This document shows positions 43,295 through 52,184 of a DNA stretch of 64,000 nt, piece after piece; the first letter of the stretch is position 1; each line of letters starts with the position of its first letter. The notes below the pieces were generated by a model. The model worked only from the letters and a program-made list of their open reading frames with translations. It did no database searches and was not told the DNA's origin. The position numbers and the translations under genes were made by a program. The stretch covers positions 1 through 64,000 of the forward strand of contig NZ_JOJE01000005.1 of the NCBI RefSeq assembly GCF_000720255.1, in the 5' to 3' direction. This DNA comes from Streptomyces griseus subsp. griseus. Lineage in GTDB: Bacteria > Actinomycetota > Actinomycetes > Streptomycetales > Streptomycetaceae.

Positions 43295-44971
43295 ATGTCC
43301 GGATCCGTGAACAGACCGGTCCGACGCCGCACCTTCGTCCTCGGCTCCGCGGCGGCCGCCGGCTCGGCCGCGCTCGCCGGTCCGCTCGCCCATGCCGCGT
43401 CCGCCGCGGGCTTCGGCTACACGGACGACGGCACGAACTACGTCGTCGACACCGGCGCGAGCCTGGTCTTCAAGGTCAGCAAGTCCAACGGCGACCTGAC
43501 CTCGCTGGTCTACAAGGGCACCGAGTACCAGGGCTACGGCGGCATGAACTCGCACATCGAGTCCGGCCTCGGCTCCTCCACCGTGTCCGTCAAACAGTCC
43601 GGCTCGACGATCCTGATCTCCGTCACGCACGGCACGCTGAAGCACTACTACGCGGCCCGCAGCGGCGAGAACAACATCTACCTCTGGACCAACAAGGCCG
43701 ACACGTCCGTCTCCGCCACCCGCTACATCGTGCGCGTGAAGAAGGGCCTGTTCCTCAACGACGAGCCGGACTCCTACACGTACACGACCTCCACCATCGA
43801 GGCCTCGGACGTGTTCGCGAAGTCCGACGGGCAGACCCGCTCCAAGCACTTCTCCAAGCGCCGCGTGATCGACTACGACTACATCGGCTGGAGCGCCGGC
43901 GGCGTCGGCCTGTGGATCGTGCGCAGCAACCACGAGAAGGCCTCCGGCGGCCCCTTCTACCGCTCCCTGCTGCGCCACCAGAGCGCCGACGGCGGCGGCC
44001 TGTACGAGATCCTCTACTACGCCCAGAACCAGACCGAGGACCAGCGCTTCGGCCTCCAGGGCCCGTACGTCATCGCCTTCACGGACGGCGGCGCGCCCTC
44101 CTCGTCGCTGTTCCCGGGCACGCTGACCACCTCGTGGGCGGACTCGCTGGGCATCTCCGGGTACGTCGGCGCGAGCGGCCGGGGCCGGGTCGCGGGCGTC
44201 GGGATCACCGGGCGCAACACGGCGTACCCGTACACGGTCGGGCTCGCCAACTCGACCGCGCAGTACTGGGGTTCGGCGCGATCCTCCGACGGTTACTTCT
44301 CGATCGGGGGCGTCCTGCCGGGGACGTACACGCTGACCGTATACAAGAGCGAACTGGCCGTGCACAGCACCCAGGTGACCGTGTCCGCCGGGGCGACCAC
44401 CACCCTGAACTCGATCGCGATCCCGTCCTCCAACGACCCGGGCAACGCGGGCGCGATCTGGCGGATCGGCGACTGGACCGGCACCCCGAGCGGCTTCAAG
44501 AACGCCGACCTGATGACGTACGCGCACCCGTCGGACTCCCGGGCCGCCGCCTGGACCGGCAACGTGGTGATCGGCAGCGGCAGCGAGACCTCCGCCTTCC
44601 CCTGCTACCTCTGGAAGGACGTCAACAGCGGTCTGCTGGTCTACTTCAAGCTCACCGCGGCCCAGGCCGCCGCCGCGCACACCCTGCGCATCGGCGTGAC
44701 CACGGCCTACGCCAACGGCCGCCCGCAGATCGCGGTCAACGCCTGGACGTCGGCCATCCCCTCCCCGCCCACCCAGCCGAGCACCAGGTCCCTGACCAAC
44801 GGCTCGTACCGGGGCAACAACCACACCTTCACCTACAGCGTCCCGGCCAGTGCCTGGTTGACGGACACCGGCCAGTACAACGTGCTGAAGATCAACGTGG
44901 TGAGCGGTTCGGGGGCAGCCTCCTACCTCAGCGCGGGCACCTCGATCGACGCGATCGACCTGCTCGCCTGA
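43295..44971 (+). CDS. Rhamnogalacturonan lyase, PL4-type
   Basis: The 558-residue enzyme has a Tat-type signal (RRRTFVLGSAAAAG) and three domains of PL4 rhamnogalacturonan lyases. The catalytic beta-sandwich (about 35-330) reads TNYVVDTGASLVFKVS, YQGYGGMNSHIESG, VIDYDYIGWS and GGPFYRSLLRHQS. A fibronectin-like domain follows (about 335-400: PYTVGLANSTAQYWGSA; GTYTLTVYKSE). The last is a carbohydrate-binding jelly roll (WRIGDWTGTPSGFKNADLM). Lysine and histidine residues typical of catalysis are present (KHFSKRR). It cleaves the rhamnose-galacturonate backbone by beta-elimination. GAAGGAGG precedes the ATG. It ends 6 bp from the convergent GH43 gene. Confidence 0.9.
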   Translation: MSGSVNRPVRRRTFVLGSAAAAGSAALAGPLAHAASAAGFGYTDDGTNYVVDTGASLVFKVSKSNGDLTSLVYKGTEYQGYGGMNSHIESGLGSSTVSVKQSGSTILISVTHGTLKHYYAARSGENNIYLWTNKADTSVSATRYIVRVKKGLFLNDEPDSYTYTTSTIEASDVFAKSDGQTRSKHFSKRRVIDYDYIGWSAGGVGLWIVRSNHEKASGGPFYRSLLRHQSADGGGLYEILYYAQNQTEDQRFGLQGPYVIAFTDGGAPSSSLFPGTLTTSWADSLGISGYVGASGRGRVAGVGITGRNTAYPYTVGLANSTAQYWGSARSSDGYFSIGGVLPGTYTLTVYKSELAVHSTQVTVSAGATTTLNSIAIPSSNDPGNAGAIWRIGDWTGTPSGFKNADLMTYAHPSDSRAAAWTGNVVIGSGSETSAFPCYLWKDVNSGLLVYFKLTAAQAAAAHTLRIGVTTAYANGRPQIAVNAWTSAIPSPPTQPSTRSLTNGSYRGNNHTFTYSVPASAWLTDTGQYNVLKINVVSGSGAASYLSAGTSIDAIDLLA

Positions 44972-44977
44972 TGTGAC

Positions 44978-46390
44978 TCAGGTCCCGCGCGTCCACTGCT
45001 GGTTGGTGCCGCCGTTGCAGGTGTACGTGATGATCGCGGCCCCGTTGGCGGTGGACGCGCCGTTCACGTCCAGGCACTCGCCGCTCGCGCGGGACTTGAC
45101 GTTGACGTACGAGCCCGAGGTGGTCAGCGACCACTGCTGGTTGGTCGCCGAGCCGTCGCAGTTCTCCTGGGTGACGGTGTTCGCGTTCTCCCGCACGCAC
45201 AGGGAGCTGTTGCGGACCACCAGCTGGTAGTAGCCGCCGCCGACCGACTTGAACCAGTACTTCTGGTTGGCGCCGCCGTTGCAGTCGTACTGCTTGAGCT
45301 GCGCCCCCTGCCACAGCGACTGGCTGGTGACGTCGGCGCACCTGGAGGAGTGCCGGGCGATCAGCGTGTTGTACGTGGCGCTCGTCCCGGTGACGGTCCC
45401 GGCGGCCGTGTCGACGGTGACCTCCGGAGTCCAGGACATGGACATCGAGGTGGCCGAGGGGAAGGTCAACGGCAGCCACACGTAACGGGAGTCGTTGACG
45501 GTCCCGCCGAACGAGTTGCCCCAGCGGTCGCCCATGTAGAGGTACGAGGTGCCCGACGTGCCCTGCACCGGAAGGACGTACGCGGTCTGCGAGCCGTACG
45601 CCGTGGAGTCGCCGACGTTGGTCATCGCCGACCAGGGGCCGGACAGCGAGGTGGCCGTCGCGTACTGCTGCTGGTTGGGGTCCCAGCCGGTCGCGCCCGA
45701 GGTGAGCATGAAGTAGACATTGCCCCGCTTGAACAGCGCCGGCGCCTCGCGGTGACCGCCCGGCCAGGGGTTGGCGACCAGGCTCGCGATGCCGGTGTAG
45801 TCGGCGGTGAGCCGGTAGATCTGCAGGTCGTAGTTCTCGCGGGCGGCGGAGACCATGTAGCCGGTGCCGTCGGTGTCGACGAACGTGGTGATGTCCCGGG
45901 ACATGTGCTGGCCGAGCGGGCGGAAGCTGCCCTGATAGGTGTAGTTCCCGTCGACGGTGCTGGAGACGGCGACGGCAGCGCGGGCCTCGCTGTAGTCGAC
46001 CCCGTTCTCCTTGTGCATCCACATCACGAACTTGCCGGTGGACGCGTTGTAGATCACCTTGGGCCGCTCGATGTAGGCGGTGTTCAGCTCCGTCGCGCTG
46101 GACTGGGTCAGGGCGCGGTTCCTGAACTCCCAGTTCTTCAGGTCGGTGGAGCGGTAGACGTCCACGGAACGGAAGGTGTTGTCGGCGTTGCGGTCCTCGC
46201 CGAACCAGTAGTAGTAATTCCCGACCTTGATGACACCGCCACCGTGCGCGTGCAGGGCGGCGCCCGAGGTGTCGGTGAACTGGACGCCGTTGGGGACGGT
46301 CTGGGGGGCCGCCTGGGCGGGTCCCGCCGTGACGAGTGCTGCGGCCACCGCCAGACAGACGGCGAGGAGGATCGCGTACGCACGTCTCAT
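44978..46390 (-). CDS. Secreted GH43 enzyme with C-terminal ricin-type CBM13
   Basis: The 470-residue enzyme has a Sec signal (about 1-28). Residues 30-320 are a five-bladed GH43 propeller: AHGGGVIKVGNYYYWFGEDR, VYRSTDLKNWEF, RPKVIYNASTGKFVMWMH and GGHREAPALFKRGNVYFML. The order resembles exo-beta-1,3-galactanases of subfamily GH43_24. The last ~130 residues are a CBM13 lectin domain with three Q-X-W repeats, the last reading GGTNQQWTRG. It probably trims arabinogalactan side chains of pectin. It lies 5 bp downstream of the next GH43 gene on the same strand, in one operon. Confidence 0.85.
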   Translation of the reverse strand: MRRAYAILLAVCLAVAAALVTAGPAQAAPQTVPNGVQFTDTSGAALHAHGGGVIKVGNYYYWFGEDRNADNTFRSVDVYRSTDLKNWEFRNRALTQSSATELNTAYIERPKVIYNASTGKFVMWMHKENGVDYSEARAAVAVSSTVDGNYTYQGSFRPLGQHMSRDITTFVDTDGTGYMVSAARENYDLQIYRLTADYTGIASLVANPWPGGHREAPALFKRGNVYFMLTSGATGWDPNQQQYATATSLSGPWSAMTNVGDSTAYGSQTAYVLPVQGTSGTSYLYMGDRWGNSFGGTVNDSRYVWLPLTFPSATSMSMSWTPEVTVDTAAGTVTGTSATYNTLIARHSSRCADVTSQSLWQGAQLKQYDCNGGANQKYWFKSVGGGYYQLVVRNSSLCVRENANTVTQENCDGSATNQQWSLTTSGSYVNVKSRASGECLDVNGASTANGAAIITYTCNGGTNQQWTRGT

Positions 46391-46395
46391 CTCGG

Positions 46396-47460
46396 TCACT
46401 CTCCTTGGACGCCGCGAGTGGGGGTGTCGGCGACGGGGATGCCGAAGTCCGGCGTCCCGTCGGCCTTCCAGCCCAGCCGTTGGATGCGGGTGTGGCGGTT
46501 GGGGTCGTTCAGCGGGTCGCCGACGATGTCCTTGTACTGGCGGGCGTGGTAGACGAGGACATCGGTGTGGCCGTCCTCGGCGACGGTGAAGCAGTTGTGG
46601 CCGGGGCCGTACTGCTTGGTGGTGTCGTTGCTGGTGAAGACCGGGGTCGGGGACTTGGTCCAGTTCGCGGGGTTCATGAGGTCGGCGTCCGCGTCGACGC
46701 TGAGCAGTCCGAGGCAGTAGTTGAAGTCGGTGGCGCTCGCCGAGTACGACATGAACAGACGGCCGTTGCGCTTGATGACCGAGGGCCCCTCGTTGACCTT
46801 GAAGCCGATGGTCTCCCAGGGCAACTCCGGTGTGGTGAGCCTGACCTGGGGACCGGTCAGGCTCAGCGGGTCGGCCATCTTCGACAGCCACACCGCGGTG
46901 TTGTTGTCCATGCCGGGCTCGTGCTGCGCCCAGGCGAGGTAGCGGGTGCCGCGGTGGGTGAACGTGGTGGCGTCCAGGGAGAAGGTCTCCCAGGCCGTCT
47001 TCAGCTGCCCGCGCTCGACCCAGGTGCCCTTGAAGGGGTCGGGGTGGGAGTTCTCCAGGACCCAGATGCGGATCGCCCAGATGTCCTCGGCGGGCGCGGA
47101 GGCGAAGTAGACGTACCACTTGCCGTCGATGTGGTGGATCTCGGGCGCCCAGATGTGGGCACCCATGACTCCGGTGGCGTGCTTGCGCCAGATGACGGCC
47201 TCGTCGGCGGTCGCGAGCCCGCGCAGGGTGCGGGAGCGGCGCAGGATGATCCGGTCGTACTCCGGGGCGGTGGCCGTGAAGTAGTAACGCCGGTCGGTGT
47301 GGCGGTGGATGTGGGGGTCGGCGCGATTGCGGACCAGCGGATTGACGTACGGGGCGGCCGCACCCGCGCCGGCGGGGGAACTCGCGGCCTGCGCCACGGC
47401 CGGCATGGCGGTGAGCGCGCCGGCCGCCAGGGCGCCCTTCATCAGCAGTCTTCGGTTCAT
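46396..47460 (-). CDS. Secreted GH43 arabinosidase-like enzyme
   Basis: The 354-residue enzyme has a signal peptide (MNRRLLMKGALAAGALTAMP; double arginine, possibly Tat). GH43 residues are visible: the base Asp in NRADPHIHRH, IWAPEIHHIDGKWYVYFA, and the acid Glu in KVNEGPSVIKRNG. GPGHNCFTVAEDG follows with the conserved histidine. Enzymes of this form release L-arabinose or xylose from side chains. It is the promoter-proximal gene of the two-GH43 operon and is divergent from the beta-helix protein gene, across a region holding a LacI-type element. Confidence 0.87.
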   Translation of the reverse strand: MNRRLLMKGALAAGALTAMPAVAQAASSPAGAGAAAPYVNPLVRNRADPHIHRHTDRRYYFTATAPEYDRIILRRSRTLRGLATADEAVIWRKHATGVMGAHIWAPEIHHIDGKWYVYFASAPAEDIWAIRIWVLENSHPDPFKGTWVERGQLKTAWETFSLDATTFTHRGTRYLAWAQHEPGMDNNTAVWLSKMADPLSLTGPQVRLTTPELPWETIGFKVNEGPSVIKRNGRLFMSYSASATDFNYCLGLLSVDADADLMNPANWTKSPTPVFTSNDTTKQYGPGHNCFTVAEDGHTDVLVYHARQYKDIVGDPLNDPNRHTRIQRLGWKADGTPDFGIPVADTPTRGVQGE

Positions 47461-47621
47461 GTGCACTGCCTCTCGGTGGGGGGACTGCTCGCCGCGAAAC
47501 GGCGCACAGGGCACAAAAGAAAACAGAAACGTTCGACATATCGCACAAGTTCTGCCATCCCGAACGCCGAAAAGGTAAGGGCGTGTTACGGCCAGGTCAA
47601 CGGGTCGGGCGAGACAAGAGG

Positions 47622-47633
47622 GAAAGCGCTGTC
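47622..47633. promoter_or_regulatory. LacI-type operator half (GAAAGCGCT)
   Basis: GGAAAGCGCTGTC lies between the divergent GH43 operon and the beta-helix protein gene. Its GAAAGCGCT core is also present, in complement, at 43159-43168 (GAAAGCGCTT). Confidence 0.5.
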
Positions 47634-47694
47634 TGCGATCCTGTCCGAAGCCGACTTTCTGTTATCGGCCGGAGCCCCGCCGCGTCTCCACGGT

Positions 47695-49800
47695 GTGCGC
47701 AGCCATCTCCACACCACAGCAGCGACCGCCGGTGCCCTCGCGGCGGTCGCCGCCCTCCTGACCACGGCTCCCCCGGCGGCGGCCGCCGGGCCGCGGGACG
47801 TCACGGCCGACGTGCTCGCCGACCGGGACGTGACCCTCACCGGCGACACCGTCGTCAGCGTGCCCGCGGGCACGACGACGTACGACGGCGTCCTGCACGG
47901 CGAGGGCACGCTGACCGTGCGCGGGAGCGGCACGCTGGTCCTCACCAGGGACAGCGACTTCACCCTGCCGAAGTCCCGGCAGCGGCAGGCGGTGAAAACG
48001 CAGGGTGGCAACCACCCCTACACCACCGTCACCAACCCCGACCCGCCGGCGATCACGGTCGAGCGCGGGGCGACCCTCCAGTACGGCACCGGCGGCGGCA
48101 CCGGTCTGATCGGACACTTCCCGTACAACACGCCCGGCTACCGGCTGAACCAGCTCAACATCCGCGTCGACGGCACCCTGCGGCTCTCGTTGACCCGCAC
48201 CTTCAACATCGGCACCATCAGCGGCTCCGGTCTGGTCACCCAGCCCCGCGGCATGTGGGGCACCCTCGACCTGGCCGGCACCCACCCCTTCTCCGGTGTC
48301 ATCGACAACGGCACGGGGATGGCCGTCGGCCGCCCCGAGTACCCGGTCGCCCTGCCGAACGCCCGCGCGATCCTCAACCAGGGGTCCTGGATCATCGACA
48401 CCCCGCTGTACCAGACGATCACGCTGCGGCAGGACTTCTACCAGCGCGAGTACGGCAGTGACGTGAACGTGCACACCCGGCCCGGCAGCAAGGTGGTGCT
48501 CACGGGGCAGTACAGCTACAGCGACCAGGGCGGCGACACGCGTCCGTCGCTCAGCGACCCGGGTCTCAACTGGCGTTCGATTCCTCACCAGTTGAACAAG
48601 CGTGGCACCAACATCGAGGGTGCGGACGTGCAGTGGGGCGACGGCACCACGCACCGCATCTTCATGCCGGGAACGGCCGACACCGTGTACATCAATCTGC
48701 ATGTCGCGAGCGGTCGGCGTTCCCGGCTCACCTTCGACTACGACGGGCCCGTCACCCTCGGCGCGCCGATCGGCGGCGGCAGGTACCACGACACACTGGC
48801 CGCGCCCGGTGCCGGGGACGTCGTCATCGCCGGGACCCGCGGCAACGACGTGACCTTCGCGGCGCAGCAGTACTACGACGGGTCGACCACCGTCGAGCAG
48901 GGGGCGACACTGCGGCTGGGATCGGCGCAGGGAGACGGCTCGCTGCTGATGGGCGGCACACAGCGGTCGGTCGTGAACGACGGGACGCTCATCGTGCAGA
49001 ACAAGAAGACCGCGATCTCCCTCTCCCACATCAGCGGCTCCGGCTCCCTCGTCCAGTCCGGCGCCGCGACGACCACCCTGACCGGGAGCGGAGTGTCGTA
49101 CACCGGGACCACCACCGTCTCCCGGGGCACGCTGGCCCTGCGGGACGGGGCGACCCTCGCGCGGACCAAGGCGATCCGGCTCACCTCGGCGGGCGCGCGA
49201 CTGGACGCCGGGCGATCCACACTGCTCGTGACCGGCGCGCTCAGCGGCAAGGGCACGGTGAAGGGGACGGTGTCGAACGAGGGCGCGGTCGAGGGCGGGG
49301 TCACGGTCACGGGTGACTTCACGCAGCGCGGGAACGGTCGACTCGTCGTGGGCGACAAGCCGTTGAAGGTCGGCGGAGCGGTGCGGCTGGCCGGCGACCT
49401 CGACCTGTCCTCCGCCTCCGCCTCGGCCCACGAGATCCGCGTCCTGGACCACGCGGGCTCCGCCAAGACCAACGGGACGTTCGGCGGACTGCGGGAGGGC
49501 GCCGAGGTGAAGCTGGCGGACACGGTCTACCGGATCAGCTACAAGGGCGGGGACGGTAACGACGTCGTCCTCACCGCTGCGGCGGCGAGCCCGAAGGCGT
49601 CGGCGACGCGCGCCAAGTCGGCCCCGGGGTCGGCGGCGGCGCAGCCCCGCACGGCCAACACGGCTGGCAGCGGGCTGGGTTGGTGGCCCTACGTCCTCGC
49701 GGTGGGCCTGCTCATCGGCCTCGTGTTCCCGGCGGCAAGGCGGCGGGGAGGCGGCCGACGCGGAGGGGGACGGCACGCGGCGGGCAACCGGTCACTGTAG
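47695..49800 (+). CDS. Surface-anchored beta-helix (passenger-like) protein
   Basis: The 701-residue protein starts at a GTG and has a Sec signal (TAGALAAVAALLTTAPPAAAA). Most of the mature part consists of beta-helix turns of the autotransporter-passenger type (GTLTVRGSGTLVLT; GTTTVSRGTLALRDGATL; SGKGTVKGTVSNEGAVEG). A C-terminal Ala/Ser linker precedes a single membrane helix (GWWPYVLAVGLLIGLVFP) and an Arg/Gly-rich tail, so it is anchored by its C-terminus. There is no LPXTG motif. Parallel beta-helices are the fold of many pectin-active enzymes, but no catalytic motif is identified here. Its position next to the GH43 genes suggests polysaccharide binding at the cell surface. Confidence 0.75.
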   Translation: MRSHLHTTAATAGALAAVAALLTTAPPAAAAGPRDVTADVLADRDVTLTGDTVVSVPAGTTTYDGVLHGEGTLTVRGSGTLVLTRDSDFTLPKSRQRQAVKTQGGNHPYTTVTNPDPPAITVERGATLQYGTGGGTGLIGHFPYNTPGYRLNQLNIRVDGTLRLSLTRTFNIGTISGSGLVTQPRGMWGTLDLAGTHPFSGVIDNGTGMAVGRPEYPVALPNARAILNQGSWIIDTPLYQTITLRQDFYQREYGSDVNVHTRPGSKVVLTGQYSYSDQGGDTRPSLSDPGLNWRSIPHQLNKRGTNIEGADVQWGDGTTHRIFMPGTADTVYINLHVASGRRSRLTFDYDGPVTLGAPIGGGRYHDTLAAPGAGDVVIAGTRGNDVTFAAQQYYDGSTTVEQGATLRLGSAQGDGSLLMGGTQRSVVNDGTLIVQNKKTAISLSHISGSGSLVQSGAATTTLTGSGVSYTGTTTVSRGTLALRDGATLARTKAIRLTSAGARLDAGRSTLLVTGALSGKGTVKGTVSNEGAVEGGVTVTGDFTQRGNGRLVVGDKPLKVGGAVRLAGDLDLSSASASAHEIRVLDHAGSAKTNGTFGGLREGAEVKLADTVYRISYKGGDGNDVVLTAAAASPKASATRAKSAPGSAAAQPRTANTAGSGLGWWPYVLAVGLLIGLVFPAARRRGGGRRGGGRHAAGNRSL

Positions 49801-49803
49801 GCT
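49798..49803 (+). promoter_or_regulatory. Possible -10 box (TAGGCT) before the lipoprotein gene
   Basis: TAGGCT overlaps the stop codon of the beta-helix gene and lies 37 bp before the lipoprotein ATG. No clear -35 box is seen. Confidence 0.35.
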
Positions 49804-49840
49804 CGCCGTCGCTCAACAACTTTGCGTGAACGGGGAATTC

Positions 49841-50467
49841 ATGACTCTGGATGCGGCTCGGGCGATGTCCCGCGTGGTGGGCCGGCGTACCGCCCTGCGC
49901 TGTCTCGCCGTCGGCGTCGGTGCCTCTCTGCTCGCCGCGTGCAAGAGCGGCGAGAAGCACAAGGGCGGCGACAAGGCGGCCGGCGGCGGTACGGGCTCGA
50001 GCGGCGGCAGTGGAGGCGAAAGCAGCCCCTCCCCCACGTCCGGGGTGACCGGCAGGGCCCTCGCGGCCTTCGTACGCGGCTCCTGGAAGATCACCTCGGA
50101 GACGACCGGCGGGGACACCGTCTCGTACTCCGCGCGCGTCGACGACGGGGTCTGGACGCTGGACTTCGGCGGCGGCAAGTCGCAGAAGGGCACCTGGGCG
50201 TTCCAGGGCGGCCGGCTGGCGCTGCGCGCCCCCGAGCACCTGAACGGCGGCAGCTCCTCCGATGAACTGGCCGACGCGGCCGCCGCCAACGTACCGGCGA
50301 CGGTCGGCGACTCGGTGTCCCTGCTACTGCCCTGGCAGCCTCCGGGATTCCCCAGCACCGACTCCGGCCAGCAACTCGACGTGAACTACACCAAGAAGAC
50401 CGGCGTCCTGCGCATCCGCCACATGGAGGCAAGCGGCATGACCGTCCACACCTGCACCAGGGCATAG
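49841..50467 (+). CDS. Putative lipoprotein
   Basis: The 208-residue protein starts at the ATG at 49841 (CGGGGA just upstream); a GTG at 49826 is also possible. A twin-arginine-like GRRTALRCLAVGVGASL and lipobox LLAAC predict lipid anchoring. A Gly/Ser linker leads to a C-terminal ~130-residue beta-domain (GSWKITSETTGGDTVSYSA; GVWTLDFGGGKSQKGTW). I do not recognise the fold. Its last 82 bp overlap the 3' end of the convergent phosphotransferase-like gene. Confidence 0.7.
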   Translation: MTLDAARAMSRVVGRRTALRCLAVGVGASLLAACKSGEKHKGGDKAAGGGTGSSGGSGGESSPSPTSGVTGRALAAFVRGSWKITSETTGGDTVSYSARVDDGVWTLDFGGGKSQKGTWAFQGGRLALRAPEHLNGGSSSDELADAAAANVPATVGDSVSLLLPWQPPGFPSTDSGQQLDVNYTKKTGVLRIRHMEASGMTVHTCTRA

Positions 50468-51609
50468 CCACCCGCGCCGAGCACCCCCGGCCAACCACGA
50501 CCGCTGGGAGGCTCCGGGAACCCTAGGAGTGGGGCCAGGGTGCGCGCCTCCGAGGCCCAGTCGGCCAGGAAGGCGAGCACCAGGCCCCGTTCCCGGTACC
50601 GGAGTTCGGCGGAGACCGTGCGGGCGCCTCCGTAGTCGAGCTGTTCCTGGCCCGCGCGGGCCAGCATCAGGGCGGTGATCCAGTCGTACTTGACGGCAGA
50701 GGCACACACCGCGAGGCGTACGAAGCGTTCGTCGACCTGTCGGCCGCTGTGGCGCAGTCCCTCGACGTAGGCGTCGTAGGCCTTCGCCGCGTACGCGGGG
50801 AGGTCGGCGGCAGGGAGGAACAGGTCGAAGACGGAGTCGGGGAGGTGGTTGCCCAGGTCCTCCCCCAGCGCTCCGTCACCGGCGAAGGCCCAGTCGAGCG
50901 CTACGGAGTCGGGGCCGTCGGAGCGGACGTTCGCGGGCCACATGTCGAGGTGGCAGAAGGTACGCGGCAGGGCCTCCATGATCTGGAGGAACCACTCGCG
51001 GTCGTGGTGGAGGCGGACCATGTCCCGGCGCAGGCCGGGCGCGAAGTGGTCGCGGACCAGGGGCTGTCGCCAGGCCTCGTCGTCGTCGAGGAGTTCCTGC
51101 CCGAGGACATTGGTGCCGATGTAGTCGCGCAGGAACCGGCGGCTCAGCCACGGCCGGCCCACCGCTCCGACGGCCCCCTGCGCCGCGCCGAGCCGGCGGG
51201 CGTGCTCGACGTGCCGGTCGAGTGCCCACCGTGTCGCGGACTCGCCCGGCACGTCCTCCAGCCACAACGCGACATCCCCGTCGGCCCGGTCGACGCGGGC
51301 CAGCAGTCGGGGCGCGCGGACGCCGTACGGCTGCCAGACCTGGGCGAGCCCCGACTCGTAGACGTGGGCCTCTCGCCGCCAGTGGTTCCAGTGCCGCGGG
51401 TCGTCCGAGGCCGCCCAGCGCTCGTCGGTCTCCTTGGTACGGGTGAGGATTTTCAGGACGGCGGAGCGGTCCCCGGCGCGGACCCGCCACACCCCCCGCG
51501 TGACACCGTTCCGCGGATTGTGGGTGAGCGGCTCGAAGCGGGCCGGTCCACTGAACGGGCCGAGGACGTCCGTGACTTCGGCGTACGCGACATCGGTGTC
51601 AGGCAGCAT
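50386..51609 (-). CDS. Aminoglycoside-phosphotransferase-like kinase
   Basis: The 407-residue protein has an APH-type fold: an ATP-binding N-lobe (GVWRVRAGDRSAVLKIL, with Lys), the catalytic HLDMWPANV loop (HXDXXXXN), and the metal Asp in VALDWAFAGDG. The substrate is unknown; many Streptomyces paralogues are not resistance genes. The C-terminal ~45 residues after FPEPPSGRGW look unlike the family and overlap the neighbouring lipoprotein gene, so an original stop may have been lost. TAGCCT on the minus strand (51616-51621) lies 6 bp before the ATG, suggesting a leaderless transcript. Confidence 0.8.
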   Translation of the reverse strand: MLPDTDVAYAEVTDVLGPFSGPARFEPLTHNPRNGVTRGVWRVRAGDRSAVLKILTRTKETDERWAASDDPRHWNHWRREAHVYESGLAQVWQPYGVRAPRLLARVDRADGDVALWLEDVPGESATRWALDRHVEHARRLGAAQGAVGAVGRPWLSRRFLRDYIGTNVLGQELLDDDEAWRQPLVRDHFAPGLRRDMVRLHHDREWFLQIMEALPRTFCHLDMWPANVRSDGPDSVALDWAFAGDGALGEDLGNHLPDSVFDLFLPAADLPAYAAKAYDAYVEGLRHSGRQVDERFVRLAVCASAVKYDWITALMLARAGQEQLDYGGARTVSAELRYRERGLVLAFLADWASEARTLAPLLGFPEPPSGRGWPGVLGAGGYALVQVWTVMPLASMWRMRRTPVFLV

Positions 51610-51728
51610 GCCGCAAGGCTAGGGGCTGTCGCTGTCCCACCCGCTGAGATCGTGATCTACGGCATTGAAACGTACGATGGGCATGCTGGTGGCACGGTGG
51701 TCGCACCTTCGGTGGGAGGTGGTGCGTG

Positions 51729-52184
51729 ATGACACGGACCGGCGAGCTGAGACTGCATCTGCGGCGCGTCCTGGACGGCTTGTCCCCGGTCGTTTTCCGC
51801 GAGCTGACCGATCCGGAGGAACTGGCCCGCTGGTGGGGTCCGGACGGGTTCACCATCCCGAGCGTGGAGAGCGACCTGAGGCCGGGCGGGACCTACCGGA
51901 TCGCGATGCAGCCCCCGGAGGGTGAGCTGTTCCACCTGGTCGGCGAGTACGTCACGGTCGAGCCCCCGGAACGTCTCTCGTACACCTTCCGCTGGGAGAA
52001 TCCCGACCCCGACGACCGGGAGACGGTGGTGACGCTGTCCGTTCACGACGTCGACACCGCACGCTCCGAGCTGATCGTCGACCAGGGCGACTTCGCCACG
52101 GAGCGGCGGCTGGCCCTCCACGAGGAGGGCTGGAGTCAGGGCCTCGGCAAGCTCGGGGAACTGCTCGCGGCGCCACTGGACTGA
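51729..52184 (+). CDS. SRPBCC / AHSA1-type protein
   Basis: The 151-residue protein has the START-like pattern of the AHSA1 family: a first strand (LRLHLRRVLDGLSPVVFREL), DPEELARWWGPDGFTIPSVE, GTYRIAMQPPEG and a C-terminal helix (EEGWSQGLGKLGELLAAPL). Such proteins bind hydrophobic ligands or act in stress response; no substrate can be inferred. GGGAGG lies 9 nt before the ATG, with a GTG alternative three bases earlier. Its last 49 bp overlap the convergent permease gene. Confidence 0.85.
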   Translation: MTRTGELRLHLRRVLDGLSPVVFRELTDPEELARWWGPDGFTIPSVESDLRPGGTYRIAMQPPEGELFHLVGEYVTVEPPERLSYTFRWENPDPDDRETVVTLSVHDVDTARSELIVDQGDFATERRLALHEEGWSQGLGKLGELLAAPLD

